A stretch of DNA of 64,000 nucleotides from Staphylococcus cornubiensis (GCF_900183575.1 NZ_FXUZ01000001.1:434001-498000), one strand, 5' to 3'. Numbered from the stretch's first letter, positions 1 through 9,731 are shown. Numbers and translations: made by a program. The notes: generated by a model not told the origin, from the sequence alone.

Positions 1-90
1 TTCTTTATAGCGATCAAAAACTTCAAAAAAGCGGGGGTATCTCGGTACTCACGTCTTTTTTCATGCACTTAAAAAGAAAGGGAAATGACA

Positions 91-888
91 ATGGTTAAGG
101 AATTTACTGGTTATATTAACTCCGATGAAACGATTCTTGGAGATGCAACAAAATTGTTCGAGCTCAATAAAAATATTTTGCTTAAAGGGCCAACTGGTTC
201 AGGGAAAACAAGATTAGCCGAAACTTTAAGTGAAATCACACAGTTACCGATGCATCAAATTAACTGTTCTGTAGATTTAGATGCTGAAAGTTTGCTTGGC
301 TTTAAAACGATTAAAACATCAGAAGAAGGCCATCAAGAAATTGTATTTATCGACGGTCCGGTCATTCGTGCAATGCGTGAAGGCCATATTTTATATATTG
401 ATGAGATTAATATGGCAAAACCCGAAACTTTACCGATTTTAAATGGTGTGTTGGACTACCGTCGACAATTGACAAATCCGTTTACAGGTGAAGTGATTAA
501 AGCGGCACCTGGCTTTAAAGTCATTGCAGCGATTAATGAAGGCTATGTCGGAACACTACCGATGAATGAGGCACTGAAAAACCGTTTTGTGGTTATCAAT
601 GTGGATTATATTGATGGCCAAACATTGCATGATGTCATTAAAGCACAAAGTTTATTACAAGACGACCAACTTATCGATCAAATTATTAAATTTAATGCAG
701 ATTTACGTACAATGACACAACAAGGTCAACTGTCAGAAGAGGCGGCAAGTATTCGTGCGCTCATTGATATGAGTGATTTAGCGACAGTCATGCCGATAGA
801 ACGCGCGATTCAACGTAGTATCATTGATAAATTAGAAGATGAACGTGAACAACAAGCGATAATAAATGCGGTAGAACTTAACTTTTAG
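91..888 (+). CDS. MoxR/CbbQ-type AAA+ ATPase
   Basis: AAA+ ATPase of the MoxR/CbbQ/NorQ group, a cytosolic chaperone-like ATPase that works with a VWA-domain partner. Visible: Walker A GPTGSGKT at residues 33-40, a Walker B segment ILYIDEIN around residue 108, and a later ALKNRFVV arginine-finger region. About 265 residues is normal for a stand-alone CbbQ-type protein. I start at the second in-frame ATG (91), because AAGGGA at 78-83 is 7 nt from it but almost touches the ATG at 85. The stop lies 11 bp before the VWA gene, so the two form an operon. The client is unknown. In S. aureus the same pair lies near odhAB and brnQ (recalled). Confidence 0.85.
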   Translation: MVKEFTGYINSDETILGDATKLFELNKNILLKGPTGSGKTRLAETLSEITQLPMHQINCSVDLDAESLLGFKTIKTSEEGHQEIVFIDGPVIRAMREGHILYIDEINMAKPETLPILNGVLDYRRQLTNPFTGEVIKAAPGFKVIAAINEGYVGTLPMNEALKNRFVVINVDYIDGQTLHDVIKAQSLLQDDQLIDQIIKFNADLRTMTQQGQLSEEAASIRALIDMSDLATVMPIERAIQRSIIDKLEDEREQQAIINAVELNF

Positions 889-899
889 AAGGTGATATT

Positions 900-2789
900 A
901 TGAGCGATCGCTTTATCATGTTTAACGACGAACAACTCGACGCAATGAAAATGATGATGTTACAGGATCTTGCGCGACTGTTATTGAAAAATCCAAATAC
1001 ACAAGTAAAAGTTCATAAATTTCCATATTATGATGCGGTAAACGATGAGCTGATTTGTAGTTCTTTTTGGGCCCATCGACCTGAAAACATTGAACATACA
1101 GGTCTTAAGACAGACGTTTTACTTGCGACGTATAGTTATTTTCATATGGATCCACAAATTGTGAATGCAGTGTTGGCGAATGAAGAAGATTTCAAGCATC
1201 CAAAACTTTATCGTCAACTCTTTAAAATGATGGAAGAAATGCGTATTTTAAGTTTAATCGAACAAAAACGACCTCGAACACATGCAATGATTCAACTTCG
1301 TAAACGCATTCGTCAACAGTATAGTCAGTCTCAAATTAATGTTTATCGAACAAAAACGTTATTTACTGATTTGTTCTTTTTAAATTTAGAATATTCATTT
1401 TTACGAGACGATTTTTATACGATTCCAAATATTCATCCTGATCTTCAATCAACACTCGAATTTATTTATCAATATTTGCCAGATGCCTTTCAGCTTCAGT
1501 CGAGTGAAGAAACGATGTACCTCACTCAGCGTATTATGTTTCAAGTAGATGATTTGTTAGACGAAGACATGTTGAATGAGTATTATCATATCCCACGCCA
1601 TGTCTATGAAGCATTGTGCCAATATACGTTAGAAGATTTAAAGCGTGTCGATGCTGCAAATACAGATCAGCATAATGGCAATGAAGAGGATGACGTTGAA
1701 ACTGAAAACATAGAATCTAAAAATATCGATAGTGAATCTGCGGGTGGCGCTTATTTAGAAATGGAACTTCATGAAGGCGAAAATAGCGATGTGCTCGGTG
1801 ACGACAGTGCGCGTGAAGGCGACAGCACCGATGATATGACGGACATGATGAGTAAAAAGGGCAAAGGCTCAAATGATACTATTGACGATCAAGAAGGTGG
1901 CGAACAAGGACCATCCCATACAATGCTCGGCCTCAAAGGCATCAATCAGTATGTCGATATCAAATGGAATGTACCCGATATATTGCCTGAATACATTGAA
2001 AGTTACCGTCAAGTCCAAACTGCTGTCCAATATGAGACAAAAGACTTGATTCAAATTATTAAAAAGACGATTGATCGCGAATATCAAGATGTACGTATGA
2101 ATTTGACGAAAGGCCGATTACAACGCAATTTGGTCAATTGGTTTATAGATGATCAATATAAATTGTTTTACAAAAAAGCCGATCAAAGCCGTACATTTGA
2201 TGCAACTTTTACATTGTTAATTGATGCTTCAGCAAGTATGCATGACAAAATGGATGAAACGATTAAAGGGGTTGTCTTATTCCACGAAACTTTAAAGGCA
2301 CTCAATGTCAAACATGAAATTCTTGCCTTTAATGAAGATGCGTTTGATACAGATGCACAATATCAACCCAACATTATTGATGAGATTATCAATTATCATC
2401 AGTCAACATTCAATTCGGAAGCACCGAGAATTATGTCACTGACTCCGCAAGACGATAACCGTGATGGCGTCGCAATTCGCATCGCAAGTGACCGATTATT
2501 GTCGCGTTCAGAACAGCAACGCTTCCTTATCGTCTTTTCTGATGGAGAACCTTCTGCGTTTAATTACAGCCAAGATGGTATTTTAGATACGTATGAAGCC
2601 GTTGAGAACTCACGTAAACTTGGCATCGAAGTGTTCAACGTCTTTTTAAGTCAAGAACCTATCACTGAATCTATCGAACAGACCATTCATAATATTTATG
2701 GGCAATATGCTATTTTTGTGGAAGGGGTACAACATTTGCCAAGCTTACTTTCACCATTACTGAAAAAATTGTTATTGAAGTCATTTTAG
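900..2789 (+). CDS. VWA-domain protein, partner of the MoxR ATPase
   Basis: 629-residue cytosolic protein with a C-terminal von Willebrand A domain (about residues 430-629). The MIDAS metal site DASAS is near residue 441, and a second metal-loop motif SDGEPS near residue 546. The N-terminal 250 residues are helical and unassigned. Residues about 250-325 are very acidic, low-complexity linker (runs of D/E/S/G). The arrangement resembles NorD/CobT-type proteins that pair with a MoxR ATPase to remodel or load metal into a target enzyme. It directly follows that ATPase. The real target cannot be inferred from this window. Confidence 0.8.
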   Translation: MSDRFIMFNDEQLDAMKMMMLQDLARLLLKNPNTQVKVHKFPYYDAVNDELICSSFWAHRPENIEHTGLKTDVLLATYSYFHMDPQIVNAVLANEEDFKHPKLYRQLFKMMEEMRILSLIEQKRPRTHAMIQLRKRIRQQYSQSQINVYRTKTLFTDLFFLNLEYSFLRDDFYTIPNIHPDLQSTLEFIYQYLPDAFQLQSSEETMYLTQRIMFQVDDLLDEDMLNEYYHIPRHVYEALCQYTLEDLKRVDAANTDQHNGNEEDDVETENIESKNIDSESAGGAYLEMELHEGENSDVLGDDSAREGDSTDDMTDMMSKKGKGSNDTIDDQEGGEQGPSHTMLGLKGINQYVDIKWNVPDILPEYIESYRQVQTAVQYETKDLIQIIKKTIDREYQDVRMNLTKGRLQRNLVNWFIDDQYKLFYKKADQSRTFDATFTLLIDASASMHDKMDETIKGVVLFHETLKALNVKHEILAFNEDAFDTDAQYQPNIIDEIINYHQSTFNSEAPRIMSLTPQDDNRDGVAIRIASDRLLSRSEQQRFLIVFSDGEPSAFNYSQDGILDTYEAVENSRKLGIEVFNVFLSQEPITESIEQTIHNIYGQYAIFVEGVQHLPSLLSPLLKKLLLKSF

Positions 2790-2822
2790 CCATTATTTCA
2801 TATTTTGTAACAACAATTTTCA

Positions 2823-2837
2823 AATTTTCAGAAATTT
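2823..2837 (+). promoter_or_regulatory. CodY-like box upstream of brnQ
   Basis: The 15-mer AATTTTCAGAAATTT matches the CodY consensus AATTTTCWGAAAATT at 14 of 15 positions and lies about 70 bp before the BrnQ start. An overlapping half-site lies just upstream. CodY repression of branched-chain amino acid uptake is established in S. aureus, so placement and function agree. Confidence 0.7.
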
Positions 2838-2905
2838 TATAGACGGCTACATTTTCTTGTGTTAGAATGAAGCATATTTATTTAGGAATTTTAAGGAGTC
2901 ACATT

Positions 2906-4252
2906 ATGAATAAAAACACTTTATTTATTGGGTTTATGTTATTTGCCATCTTTTTTGGCGCTGGGAACTTGATTTTCCCACCAAGTTTAGGGCTAGAAAG
3001 TGGGCAATTCTTTTGGCCGTCAATTTTAGCTTTTGTCATTACTGGCATTGGCTTACCATTAATGGGAGTTATGGTAGGTGCCCTAGATAAACAAGGTTAC
3101 ATTGGATCGATTAACAAAATACACCCTGTTTTCTCAATTGTATTTTTAGTTTCGATTTATTTAACAATTGGACCATTATTTGCCATTCCACGTACAGCAT
3201 CAACGTCTTTTGAAATGACAGTAACGCCGATTATCCATTCAAGTAGTCCGGTTTGGTTATTCGTCTTCTCCGTTGTCTATTTCTTAATCGTGTTGTACTT
3301 ATGTTTGAACCCTGGTAAAATTGTTGACCGTATCGGTGCCATTTTAACACCACTTCTTTTAATCACGATTATTGCGATGATTATCAAAGGTTTCGTAGAT
3401 TTCGGGGGTAGCGCACAAAACGCTGCAAATCCTGAAGCATATACCTCTGCGTTAGGTGGTTTTTCAAAAGGTTTCACTGAAGGCTACTTAACCATGGATG
3501 CGATTGCGGCCATTGCGTTTTCAATGATTGTTGTGAATGCAATTAAAGCGACTGGTATTAAACATGCGAATGATATTTTCAAACAAACAGCAATGGCGGG
3601 GATTATCGCTGCCATCGCTTTAGCAGTCATTTACATTTCTTTAGGATTCATCGGTAACCACATGATTATTCCTGAAGAAACAATGAAAAAATTAGTCGAA
3701 AATAACCAAAACATTGGCGCTTATTTACTCATTACAATGGCAGATACAGGTTTTGGTTCACTAGGTAAATATTTACTCGGTATTATCGTGGCACTTGCTT
3801 GTTTAACAACAGCTTGTGGTTTAATTGTATCGGTAAGTGAATATTTCAATAGCATTTTACCTAAAATTTCATATAAAGTTTATGTATTCATCTTTACAAT
3901 CATCAGCTTTATATTATCGAACTTAGGTTTAAATGCAGTGATTAAACTTTCAATTCCTGTATTATTAATCGTTTATCCGATTGCCATTACAACAGTACTC
4001 TTAATTTTAATCGCACGTCTTGTACCGACACGTCCGATTACACAACAAATTACAGTTGCAGTGGTCACAATTGAATCGATTTTGAGTGTCATCAATGCGA
4101 ATAAATGGGTGAAAATCGATTTTATTAATCAATTACCATTACATGAGTATTCATTAGAGTGGTTCCCAATCGCTGTCATTGCGATGATTATTGGTTACGT
4201 TGTCGGTGCATTTATGAAAAACGCCGACATCATCGTTTACGAAAAAGAATAA
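2906..4252 (+). CDS. brnQ: Branched-chain amino acid carrier BrnQ
   Basis: LIVCS-family cation symporter for leucine, isoleucine and valine, embedded in the cytoplasmic membrane. The N-terminus [14 protein letters not shown] is the family signature, and about 12 hydrophobic segments follow; 448 residues is typical. I start at ATG 2906, preceded by AAGGAG at 2893-2898, rather than the upstream in-frame ATG at 2867, which has no ribosome-binding site. The gene has its own CodY-like box and ends at a strong terminator. S. aureus has several BrnQ paralogues; by position this corresponds to the copy near the telA and acyP genes (recalled). Confidence 0.92.
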   Translation: MNKNTLFIGFMLFAIFFGAGNLIFPPSLGLESGQFFWPSILAFVITGIGLPLMGVMVGALDKQGYIGSINKIHPVFSIVFLVSIYLTIGPLFAIPRTASTSFEMTVTPIIHSSSPVWLFVFSVVYFLIVLYLCLNPGKIVDRIGAILTPLLLITIIAMIIKGFVDFGGSAQNAANPEAYTSALGGFSKGFTEGYLTMDAIAAIAFSMIVVNAIKATGIKHANDIFKQTAMAGIIAAIALAVIYISLGFIGNHMIIPEETMKKLVENNQNIGAYLLITMADTGFGSLGKYLLGIIVALACLTTACGLIVSVSEYFNSILPKISYKVYVFIFTIISFILSNLGLNAVIKLSIPVLLIVYPIAITTVLLILIARLVPTRPITQQITVAVVTIESILSVINANKWVKIDFINQLPLHEYSLEWFPIAVIAMIIGYVVGAFMKNADIIVYEKE

Positions 4253-4266
4253 TTTAGTATCATTCA

Positions 4267-4300
4267 AAAGACAAGTCGCATTTTGTGGCTTGTCTTTTTT
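4267..4300 (+). terminator. Rho-independent terminator after brnQ
   Basis: AAAGACAAG pairs with CTTGTCTTT and is followed by a T run. It lies 15 bp after the brnQ stop. Confidence 0.85.
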
Positions 4301-4640
4301 GCATGAAAACAACTATCAAATTCATCATCTATAGTTATGAATGAAATGTGATCGATAGAGCATAGATTATTTCATTAAGTAGAATCATTTGTAATTCGAC
4401 GTTTATTTGATAAATAGTGTGGTAAATAAAGAACGTTGAGCAATAAAGTTTTTTATTAACTTTATTTCAACACTTACTTTTTCATTGCCACTTTTCAAAA
4501 TTTTGCAATCGTACTTTAAATCAACATGGTCTATAATCATTTCATCATACATGATTAGTGTGAAGTAAACTGCTTCAAAAAATAATATAGATGTTCATTT
4601 AAAGCACTGTTGCAAGGTTGAAATTGGCAAATACCTATTT
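4301..4640. other. 340-bp AT-rich intergenic region before the BCCT gene
   Basis: No coding frame is convincing here. A TATAAT at 4532-4537 may be the -10 of the downstream transporter, but no good -35 is correctly spaced. The stretch around 4606-4621 (CTGTTGCAAGGTTGAA) loosely resembles the end of IS431-type elements, too weakly to call. Confidence 0.4.
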
Positions 4641-4664
4641 TACTAGAGGGGAATGTCATTTTTT

Positions 4665-6266
4665 ATGAAAGAAAACCAAAAATTATCAAAAGTTTTTCTT
4701 TATTCTGCTATTCTTGTTTTCCTGATGGTGTTGCTAGGCGTATTCTTCCCGAAGCAATTTGGCGAAGTATCAGGACAAATCGGCAGTTGGATTATTAACA
4801 CATTTGGTTGGTACTACATGATAACGATGACTTTCATAGTTTTCTTTAGCCTATTTCTTATTTTTAGTCCGATAGGCAAGTTACGTTTAGGAAAACCAGA
4901 TGATGAGCCAGAATTTAAAACTATTTCTTGGCTTGCGATGTTGTTTAGCGCAGGAATGGGGATCGGTCTTGTATTTTACGGTGCAACAGAGCCAATGACG
5001 CACTATTTAACACCGCCCAATGCTAAACCTGAAACGAATGCTGCCATAATGGATGCCATGCGTTCGGCCTTTTTCCATTATGGGATTCATCCATGGGCTA
5101 TGTATGGAATCGTTGCGTTAGCACTCGCATATTTCCAATTTAGAAAGAATGAAGACGGGCTCATTTCAAAAACACTTCGACCTTTATTTGGAGATAAAGT
5201 AGATGGCGCGTTAGGTATCGTCATTGATGTCCTTGCTGTCTTTGCTACAGTCATTGGTGTCGCTGTTTCACTCGGTGTAGGCACGCTACAAATCAACGGT
5301 GGGCTTAACTATTTATTTGTCATCCCTCAAAATATTTGGGTACAGTCAATAATCATTATAATCGTTACCGTGCTCTTTTTAATCTCGGCTTGGAGTGGCC
5401 TCAGTAAAGGGATTCAATATTTGAGCAATTTAAATATGGGGCTTGCTGGCATTTTACTTTTAATCACATTAATTGTTGGACCGACTATCTTAATTTTTAA
5501 AATTATGACATCGGCGACAGGACTTTATTTTGATGAATTTATTTTCAATAGTCTCGATGTCGCGCCACTCAATGCAACGAAAGCGAAATGGCTTGAAAGT
5601 TGGTCGATTTACTACTGGGGTTGGTGGATCAGTTGGAGTCCATTTGTTGGTATTTTTATCGCACGTGTTTCAAAAGGGCGTTCAGTAAGAGAATTCGTCA
5701 TTGCGGTGATATTAGTGCCGACACTCGTGAGTATTTTATGGTTCAGCGTATTTGGTGTTACAGGTATTGAAATCGGAAAAGCATCACCAGAATTGTTTAA
5801 TATGACGCCAGAAACGCAGCTTTTCGGTATTTTTAACGAATTGCCACTCGGACCGATATTATCCATCATTGCGATGTTGTTAGTGGGCTCATTTTTCATT
5901 ACATCTGCCGATTCAGCTACTTTCGTACTCGGAATGCAAACATCACATGGCTCCTTAACGCCAACTGGACGCGTCAAAGTGGTTTGGGGTTTATTGCTCT
6001 CACTCATTGCATTTGTGTTATTACTTTCAAGCGGTGGGGAAGGACTCGGTGCATTACAATCAGCTGCCATTATTTCTGCGCTTCCATTCAGTGTCATCAT
6101 TTTACTCATGCTTATCTCATTCTATAAAGATGCCAATTTAGAACGCCGTCATCTTGGTTTGACACTCACACCAGATAAAGAAAGAATGCGTGAATATGTG
6201 ACCGAGTCGAGAAAAGATGAAAACTATGAACTCGAGAGAAAAGAGACAGATGATCACGTCTATTAG
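4665..6266 (+). CDS. BCCT-family glycine betaine/choline transporter
   Basis: Betaine/carnitine/choline transporter (OpuD/BetT type), a 12-segment membrane symporter that imports compatible solutes under osmotic stress. The family motif region FSAGMGIGLVFYG and the tryptophan-rich segment YYWGWWISWSPFVG are both present; length is about 533 residues. Two ATGs are possible. The one at 4653 sits only 1-2 nt from AGAGGGG, so I prefer ATG 4665, about 13 nt away. It is clearly paralogous to the BCCT gene at 57.0 kb. I do not recall a BCCT gene at this position in S. aureus, so it may be a lineage-specific gain. The exact substrate is unknown. Confidence 0.88.
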   Translation: MKENQKLSKVFLYSAILVFLMVLLGVFFPKQFGEVSGQIGSWIINTFGWYYMITMTFIVFFSLFLIFSPIGKLRLGKPDDEPEFKTISWLAMLFSAGMGIGLVFYGATEPMTHYLTPPNAKPETNAAIMDAMRSAFFHYGIHPWAMYGIVALALAYFQFRKNEDGLISKTLRPLFGDKVDGALGIVIDVLAVFATVIGVAVSLGVGTLQINGGLNYLFVIPQNIWVQSIIIIIVTVLFLISAWSGLSKGIQYLSNLNMGLAGILLLITLIVGPTILIFKIMTSATGLYFDEFIFNSLDVAPLNATKAKWLESWSIYYWGWWISWSPFVGIFIARVSKGRSVREFVIAVILVPTLVSILWFSVFGVTGIEIGKASPELFNMTPETQLFGIFNELPLGPILSIIAMLLVGSFFITSADSATFVLGMQTSHGSLTPTGRVKVVWGLLLSLIAFVLLLSSGGEGLGALQSAAIISALPFSVIILLMLISFYKDANLERRHLGLTLTPDKERMREYVTESRKDENYELERKETDDHVY

Positions 6267-6269
6267 CAC

Positions 6270-6310
6270 AAAAAGCAGGCTTGGCAACTAAATGTCCGAG
6301 CCTGCTTTTT
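6270..6310. terminator. Bidirectional terminator, BCCT/telA
   Basis: AAAAAGCAGGCT pairs with AGCCTGCTTTTT, with A and T runs on both sides, between two convergent genes. The loop contains AACTAAATGT, close to a loop motif seen in three other terminators of this window. Confidence 0.88.
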
Positions 6311-6319
6311 GTTAATTCA

Positions 6320-7486
6320 TTACTGACTGTCACGCTGATCTTTAGCCGTTGCTAATCGTGCTTTCAAGTCTGATTCTAACGCGAGTAAGTCTTTCTCAGC
6401 TTGTTGACGTTTTTGACGACCATCTTGCTGAATTTGTAATGTTTCCTCAATCGTTTGAATGATATTGTCTTGTGTCTTTTTCAATGTTTCAATATCAACA
6501 ATGCCACGTTCATTTTCTTCTGCAGTGACACGCGCATTTTGACGTAACATTTCTGAATTACGCAATAAAATTTCATTCGTCGTATCCGTCACTTGTTTTT
6601 GTGCAGTTGCTGCTTTTTGTTGGCGTTGTAAAGTTAACGCAATCGCCATTTGATTTTTCCATAGCGGAATACTCGTCAAAATAGAACTTTGAATCTTTTC
6701 CGCTAATGCTTGGTTAACATTTTGAATCATACGTATTTGCGGTGCAGATTGTAAGGAGATTTGGCGTGATAATTTTAAGTCATAAATACGTTTTTCAAGA
6801 CGATCTACAAACTGCTCCATATCGGCCACATCTTGAGCTGCCATTTGATTATCTGCATCCTTCACTTTTTGACGCATATCTGGCAACACATGTTGTTCAA
6901 TCTCATCTTTCTTTTGTTCTGCCGCTGCTATATAGAGATTCAGGACATCAAAATAGTCTTTATTTTGTTGATAGAGGCCATCTAACAGTTGAATATCTTT
7001 CACGAGCAATGACTTATTCTTATCGAGCTCTATTGAAATACGATCCACTTGTGAGCTGACAGACTGCATGCGTGAAAAGAGTTGCTGCATCGAATTTTTT
7101 GAGCGCTTGAACAATTTTTTGAGGAAATTGTCATTTTGCTGTGATAACTCATCCGGATTGACTTCTTTTAACTTTTTCATCAACTGTTCTAATGTCTCCC
7201 CAATCGGTCCCACATCTTTCGACTGAATTTCGTCTAACATTTGATGTGAAAAGTGAGAAAGGTGCGTTTGTGCATTTGAACCAAATTTCAATAAGCTATC
7301 ATGATTCAACGGTTCAATTTGTTCTGCCAAACTTTGAATTTTTTGGCGGTCTTGGTCGTTAAAATGTTGATTTAATTTTTTTGTCTCGACTTCCGTCACT
7401 TCTGCCGTCTTTGGATGATCAAAATCATTAAAATAAGCATCTAATGGATGAGTACTTGTTTCATTCGTTAGCTCATTTGACTTCAT
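6320..7486 (-). CDS. TelA-like toxic anion resistance family protein
   Basis: 388-residue cytosolic protein of the TelA/KlaA family, named for plasmid tellurite resistance. Chromosomal members in Firmicutes have an unclear role and have been linked to tolerance of lipid II-active drugs. It is almost entirely helical and charged, with long coiled-coil-like stretches rich in Q, E, K and D and no membrane segment or signal peptide. Its ATG overlaps the end of the XpaC gene by 4 bp (ATGA), so the pair is translationally coupled. The shared terminator lies just beyond its stop. The family call is firm; the physiological role is not. Confidence 0.82.
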   Translation of the reverse strand: MKSNELTNETSTHPLDAYFNDFDHPKTAEVTEVETKKLNQHFNDQDRQKIQSLAEQIEPLNHDSLLKFGSNAQTHLSHFSHQMLDEIQSKDVGPIGETLEQLMKKLKEVNPDELSQQNDNFLKKLFKRSKNSMQQLFSRMQSVSSQVDRISIELDKNKSLLVKDIQLLDGLYQQNKDYFDVLNLYIAAAEQKKDEIEQHVLPDMRQKVKDADNQMAAQDVADMEQFVDRLEKRIYDLKLSRQISLQSAPQIRMIQNVNQALAEKIQSSILTSIPLWKNQMAIALTLQRQQKAATAQKQVTDTTNEILLRNSEMLRQNARVTAEENERGIVDIETLKKTQDNIIQTIEETLQIQQDGRQKRQQAEKDLLALESDLKARLATAKDQRDSQ

Positions 7487-8121
7487 GAATCATTCTCCAT
7501 TTCTTTAACATTTCTTTTTTGGTACATTTCATTGAGTCTCATTTCAGTATCCAACTGCTCATAATCTTGTGCATTAACTTGTTTTAAGTCTGCAATGAGT
7601 GTACGCTTTACTTCTTCTAAAGTAATTCGAGTCTGTTGTAGCATTTGTCGCTCGTTTGCTGATTTGAGTGGCATTTTAGCGAGCCTCGTATAGCCTTCAA
7701 TTAAGTTCAACGCATTATCAATATGTGAATAATAAAAGCTTTCAATATTAAAAAACTGAAAAGGTCGTTGCTTAATGGCTGAATTAATTGTTCGTGATAA
7801 TCGGTAAATATCATTCACTAACTTAAAATCTTGTATCGATCTAACTTTAATAAACGACTTTAAAATACGCTTGTTTTTATTTTGAACTAAGTTAATTTGA
7901 TGCATAATATAGTGATAATCTTTACGTGTCAAATTCATTTCTTTCAAATAGGCACGTGACGTCAAACGCTGTGTAGGTACATATCCGACTACAAAAGCAG
8001 CGATACCGATAACATAATCTATTAAAAAGTTAATATCTAGAAGGACACTTGTAAAAAATGCAATCACTCCGATAGGCACCCCAACAACTACGCCCCAAAT
8101 CCGTGATAATGTATATCTCAT
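7483..8121 (-). CDS. XpaC-like membrane protein
   Basis: Member of the XpaC family (annotated for hydrolysis of 5-bromo-4-chloroindolyl phosphate in Bacillus), usually next to telA. Two hydrophobic helices at residues about 8-45 make an N-terminal membrane hairpin. The remaining 165 residues are helical and charged. I start at ATG 8121, which is better spaced from AAGGAAG than the ATG two codons upstream. It overlaps telA by 4 bp. A joint envelope-associated role with TelA is likely from conserved pairing, but the molecular function is not established. Confidence 0.78.
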   Translation of the reverse strand: MRYTLSRIWGVVVGVPIGVIAFFTSVLLDINFLIDYVIGIAAFVVGYVPTQRLTSRAYLKEMNLTRKDYHYIMHQINLVQNKNKRILKSFIKVRSIQDFKLVNDIYRLSRTINSAIKQRPFQFFNIESFYYSHIDNALNLIEGYTRLAKMPLKSANERQMLQQTRITLEEVKRTLIADLKQVNAQDYEQLDTEMRLNEMYQKRNVKEMENDS

Positions 8122-8133
8122 ATTCATCTTCCT

Positions 8134-8406
8134 TTATGAAATTGCTCTAAAGTTTTGATATTGGTCATCAATCTCTAGTTCATCTATCGTATAAGTTTCA
8201 ACACGAGAAGCAGGGGATGCGCCTTTAATCACTGCTTGTGTAAAGGTTTCAAGTGGCGCTTCTTCACCTTGTGCGTGCACTTCTACATAATCTTCTATAT
8301 TTCTTACTGTTCCTTTTATTTTGTACTTCAAGGCTAACCGTTCTGTAAAATAGCGAAATCCAACCCCTTGGACACGTCCGTATACTCGGATTAAATAATG
8401 TTTCAT
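8134..8406 (-). CDS. acyP: Acylphosphatase
   Basis: Small cytosolic enzyme that hydrolyses acyl phosphates such as acetyl phosphate and carbamoyl phosphate. The N-terminal signature RVYGRVQGVGFRYF carries the catalytic arginine, and the 90-residue length is standard. The start is ATG 8406, about 8 nt after GGAGGGG; the upstream in-frame GTG lies within that ribosome-binding site. It precedes the xpaC-telA pair by 12 bp and is probably co-transcribed with it. It is divergent from the DUF1033 gene. Confidence 0.93.
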   Translation of the reverse strand: MKHYLIRVYGRVQGVGFRYFTERLALKYKIKGTVRNIEDYVEVHAQGEEAPLETFTQAVIKGASPASRVETYTIDELEIDDQYQNFRAIS

Positions 8407-8561
8407 ACATTTCACCCCTCCACTTAATTATAAGTATTTTCAGTGCAAAAGACTAATATTTAAGTTTCATATCACTTATTTTTAGGTCGTTTAGCTTGCT
8501 TTTTAAATTTAAAAATACTATCGTTTTGAGTAAGATTTTTTTACCTGGGGGGCATTACATT

Positions 8562-8870
8562 ATGTGGGAAGTTGCTAAGATTCGTGCAGACTATGAAGGT
8601 TGGTGGTTATTCGATGATTGGCCAGAACACATCATTGATTTACAAAAATTCGAGACATACGAAGCATTTGAACAAGCGTATCAGCATATGATTCAACAAG
8701 CTAAAACCGATTATGATAATTTTATTGTCGGAAAACATAACATTTATGCATTTTATAATAATTGCGATTTAAACTTTTGTGAGGATTGTGATGAAGATTT
8801 ACAAATTTTTTATAGCTTCATTACTTTAAAAAACGAAAAAATTTATTTGAATTTGCCAATTATAGACTAA
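8562..8870 (+). CDS. DUF1033 family protein
   Basis: 102-residue acidic cytosolic protein starting MWEVAKIRADYEGWW, typical of DUF1033, a Firmicutes family of unknown function. Cysteines cluster near the C-terminus (NNCDLNFCEDCDED), a possible metal- or redox-active site, but this is speculative. I use ATG 8562, preceded by a G-rich Shine-Dalgarno at about 8547-8552; the longer frame from 8496 begins with unrelated sequence. It sits between acyP and cspA, as in S. aureus (recalled). I see no terminator before the cspA promoter. Confidence 0.75.
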   Translation: MWEVAKIRADYEGWWLFDDWPEHIIDLQKFETYEAFEQAYQHMIQQAKTDYDNFIVGKHNIYAFYNNCDLNFCEDCDEDLQIFYSFITLKNEKIYLNLPIID

Positions 8871-8892
8871 ACAATAAATTTTAAATTCTATA

Positions 8893-8921
8893 TTGCAAAT
8901 ATTGTCAGATTACCTTATAAT
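8893..8921 (+). promoter_or_regulatory. Sigma-A promoter of cspA
   Basis: TTGCAA at 8893-8898 and TATAAT at 8916-8921 are separated by exactly 17 bp. The start point would be near 8928, giving a leader of about 135 nt. Confidence 0.85.
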
Positions 8922-8927
8922 AGGGGT

Positions 8928-9062
8928 AAGCAATGGCATTATTCCATATTGCAAAGAATATTTTTCAGTTTTTATTTATCGATTTTATAAAGAATGAATC
9001 AGTATTTTTTGTAATATGCGAATAGCGCATATTGAATTTTAGTCTTGGAGGTTTCACAGATT
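8928..9062 (+). promoter_or_regulatory. Structured 5' leader of cspA
   Basis: The long untranslated leader is typical of cold-shock genes, where refolding at low temperature changes ribosome access. It holds a clean hairpin, AATATGCG at 9013-9020 with CGCATATT at 9026-9033, just before the Shine-Dalgarno GGAGG. In S. aureus the cspA leader is known to be processed by RNase III and bound by CspA; whether that holds here is inference. Confidence 0.6.
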
Positions 9063-9263
9063 ATGAAACAAGGTACAGTAAAATGGTTTAACGCTGAAAA
9101 AGGTTTTGGTTTTATCGAAGTAGAAGGAGAAAACGACGTATTCGTACACTTCTCTGCAATCAACCAAGAAGGTTACAAATCATTAGATGAAGGTCAATCA
9201 GTTGAATTTGAAGTAGTTGAAGGCGACCGCGGTCCTCAAGCTGCAAACGTTGTAAAACTATAA
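9063..9263 (+). CDS. cspA: Cold-shock protein CspA
   Basis: 66-residue single-stranded nucleic acid-binding beta-barrel (OB fold) that melts mRNA structure in the cold. RNP1-type KGFGFIEV and RNP2-type DVFVHFSAI are both present. ATG 9063 follows GGAGG with normal spacing; the longer frame from 9045 would start inside the ribosome-binding site. It is monocistronic, with its own promoter and terminator. Confidence 0.96.
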   Translation: MKQGTVKWFNAEKGFGFIEVEGENDVFVHFSAINQEGYKSLDEGQSVEFEVVEGDRGPQAANVVKL

Positions 9264-9288
9264 TAAATAGATGCAATATTGACTTACA

Positions 9289-9320
9289 AAAAAACAGTGA
9301 AGTTCGCTTCGCTGTTTTTT
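9289..9320 (+). terminator. Terminator of cspA
   Basis: AAAACAGTGAAG, a TTCG tetraloop and CTTCGCTGTTTT, followed by T residues. Confidence 0.9.
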
Positions 9321-9479
9321 TGTTATTTATCAATATACAACACAATGAAGACACCACGTTTTTCCTTAAATTTACGTACTGCATTTAGAACCACTCACGC
9401 TACTGATCCTCACTGATGTATACAATTATCTATTAATCCGTATTGTTCAGATCTTGAGGCAACATGTTAAAAATAAATA

Positions 9480-9567
9480 GTTAGAGGCTGTAATAGCTAA
9501 TGGTGTTGAAAAGTTTTTGAAGGTTTCGTATATTGGAAACAAGCATAACCATGATAAAGTGAGATGA
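9480..9567 (+). pseudogene. 3' relic of an unidentified gene
   Basis: A protein-like open frame ends ...VEKFLKVSYIGNKHNHDKVR and stops at TGA 9565-9567. It has no usable start codon and is interrupted upstream by an in-frame TAG. The stop overlaps the next small ORF as ATGA, the coupling seen in real operons. This suggests the tail of a decayed gene, perhaps from a mobile element. I cannot identify it. Confidence 0.4.
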
Positions 9568-9731
9568 TAAAGTTGGATTTTTCGACAACGTTAGACGCCT
9601 ACATGTCACCTGAAGACGCAGCTAAAGCGTTTCTTGAAATAGCTGAAAAAGCACAAAAGCATCAACAAGCAGAAATAGAAAAACAAAACAAACCCTATAC
9701 ACAAAAAAGAGCACCTGATGGAACAGTATAG
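9564..9731 (+). CDS. Small ORF of unknown function (55 aa)
   Basis: Encodes 55 residues, largely a charged amphipathic helix (SPEDAAKAFLEIAEKAQKHQ), ending QKRAPDGTV. Its ATG overlaps the stop of the upstream relic by 4 bp. Its last codons lie inside the first arm of a strong terminator hairpin (9708-9749), which is odd for a functional gene. It may be a phage- or plasmid-derived leftover. I do not recognise the family. Confidence 0.4.
   Translation: MIKLDFSTTLDAYMSPEDAAKAFLEIAEKAQKHQQAEIEKQNKPYTQKRAPDGTV

Noticed and set aside
1..84. Possible hairpin or RNA end before the MoxR gene
   Set aside because: The GC-rich patch GCGGGGGTATCTCGG forms no convincing stem and matches no tRNA I could build.
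4600..4640. IS431-like end sequence (CTGTTGCAAGGTTGAA) before the BCCT gene
   Set aside because: Only partial similarity, no second end and no transposase nearby.
5612..6109. 165-codon minus-strand frame opposite the BCCT gene
   Set aside because: Long only because the membrane-protein gene is stop-poor in antisense; a similar frame occurs opposite the second BCCT gene.
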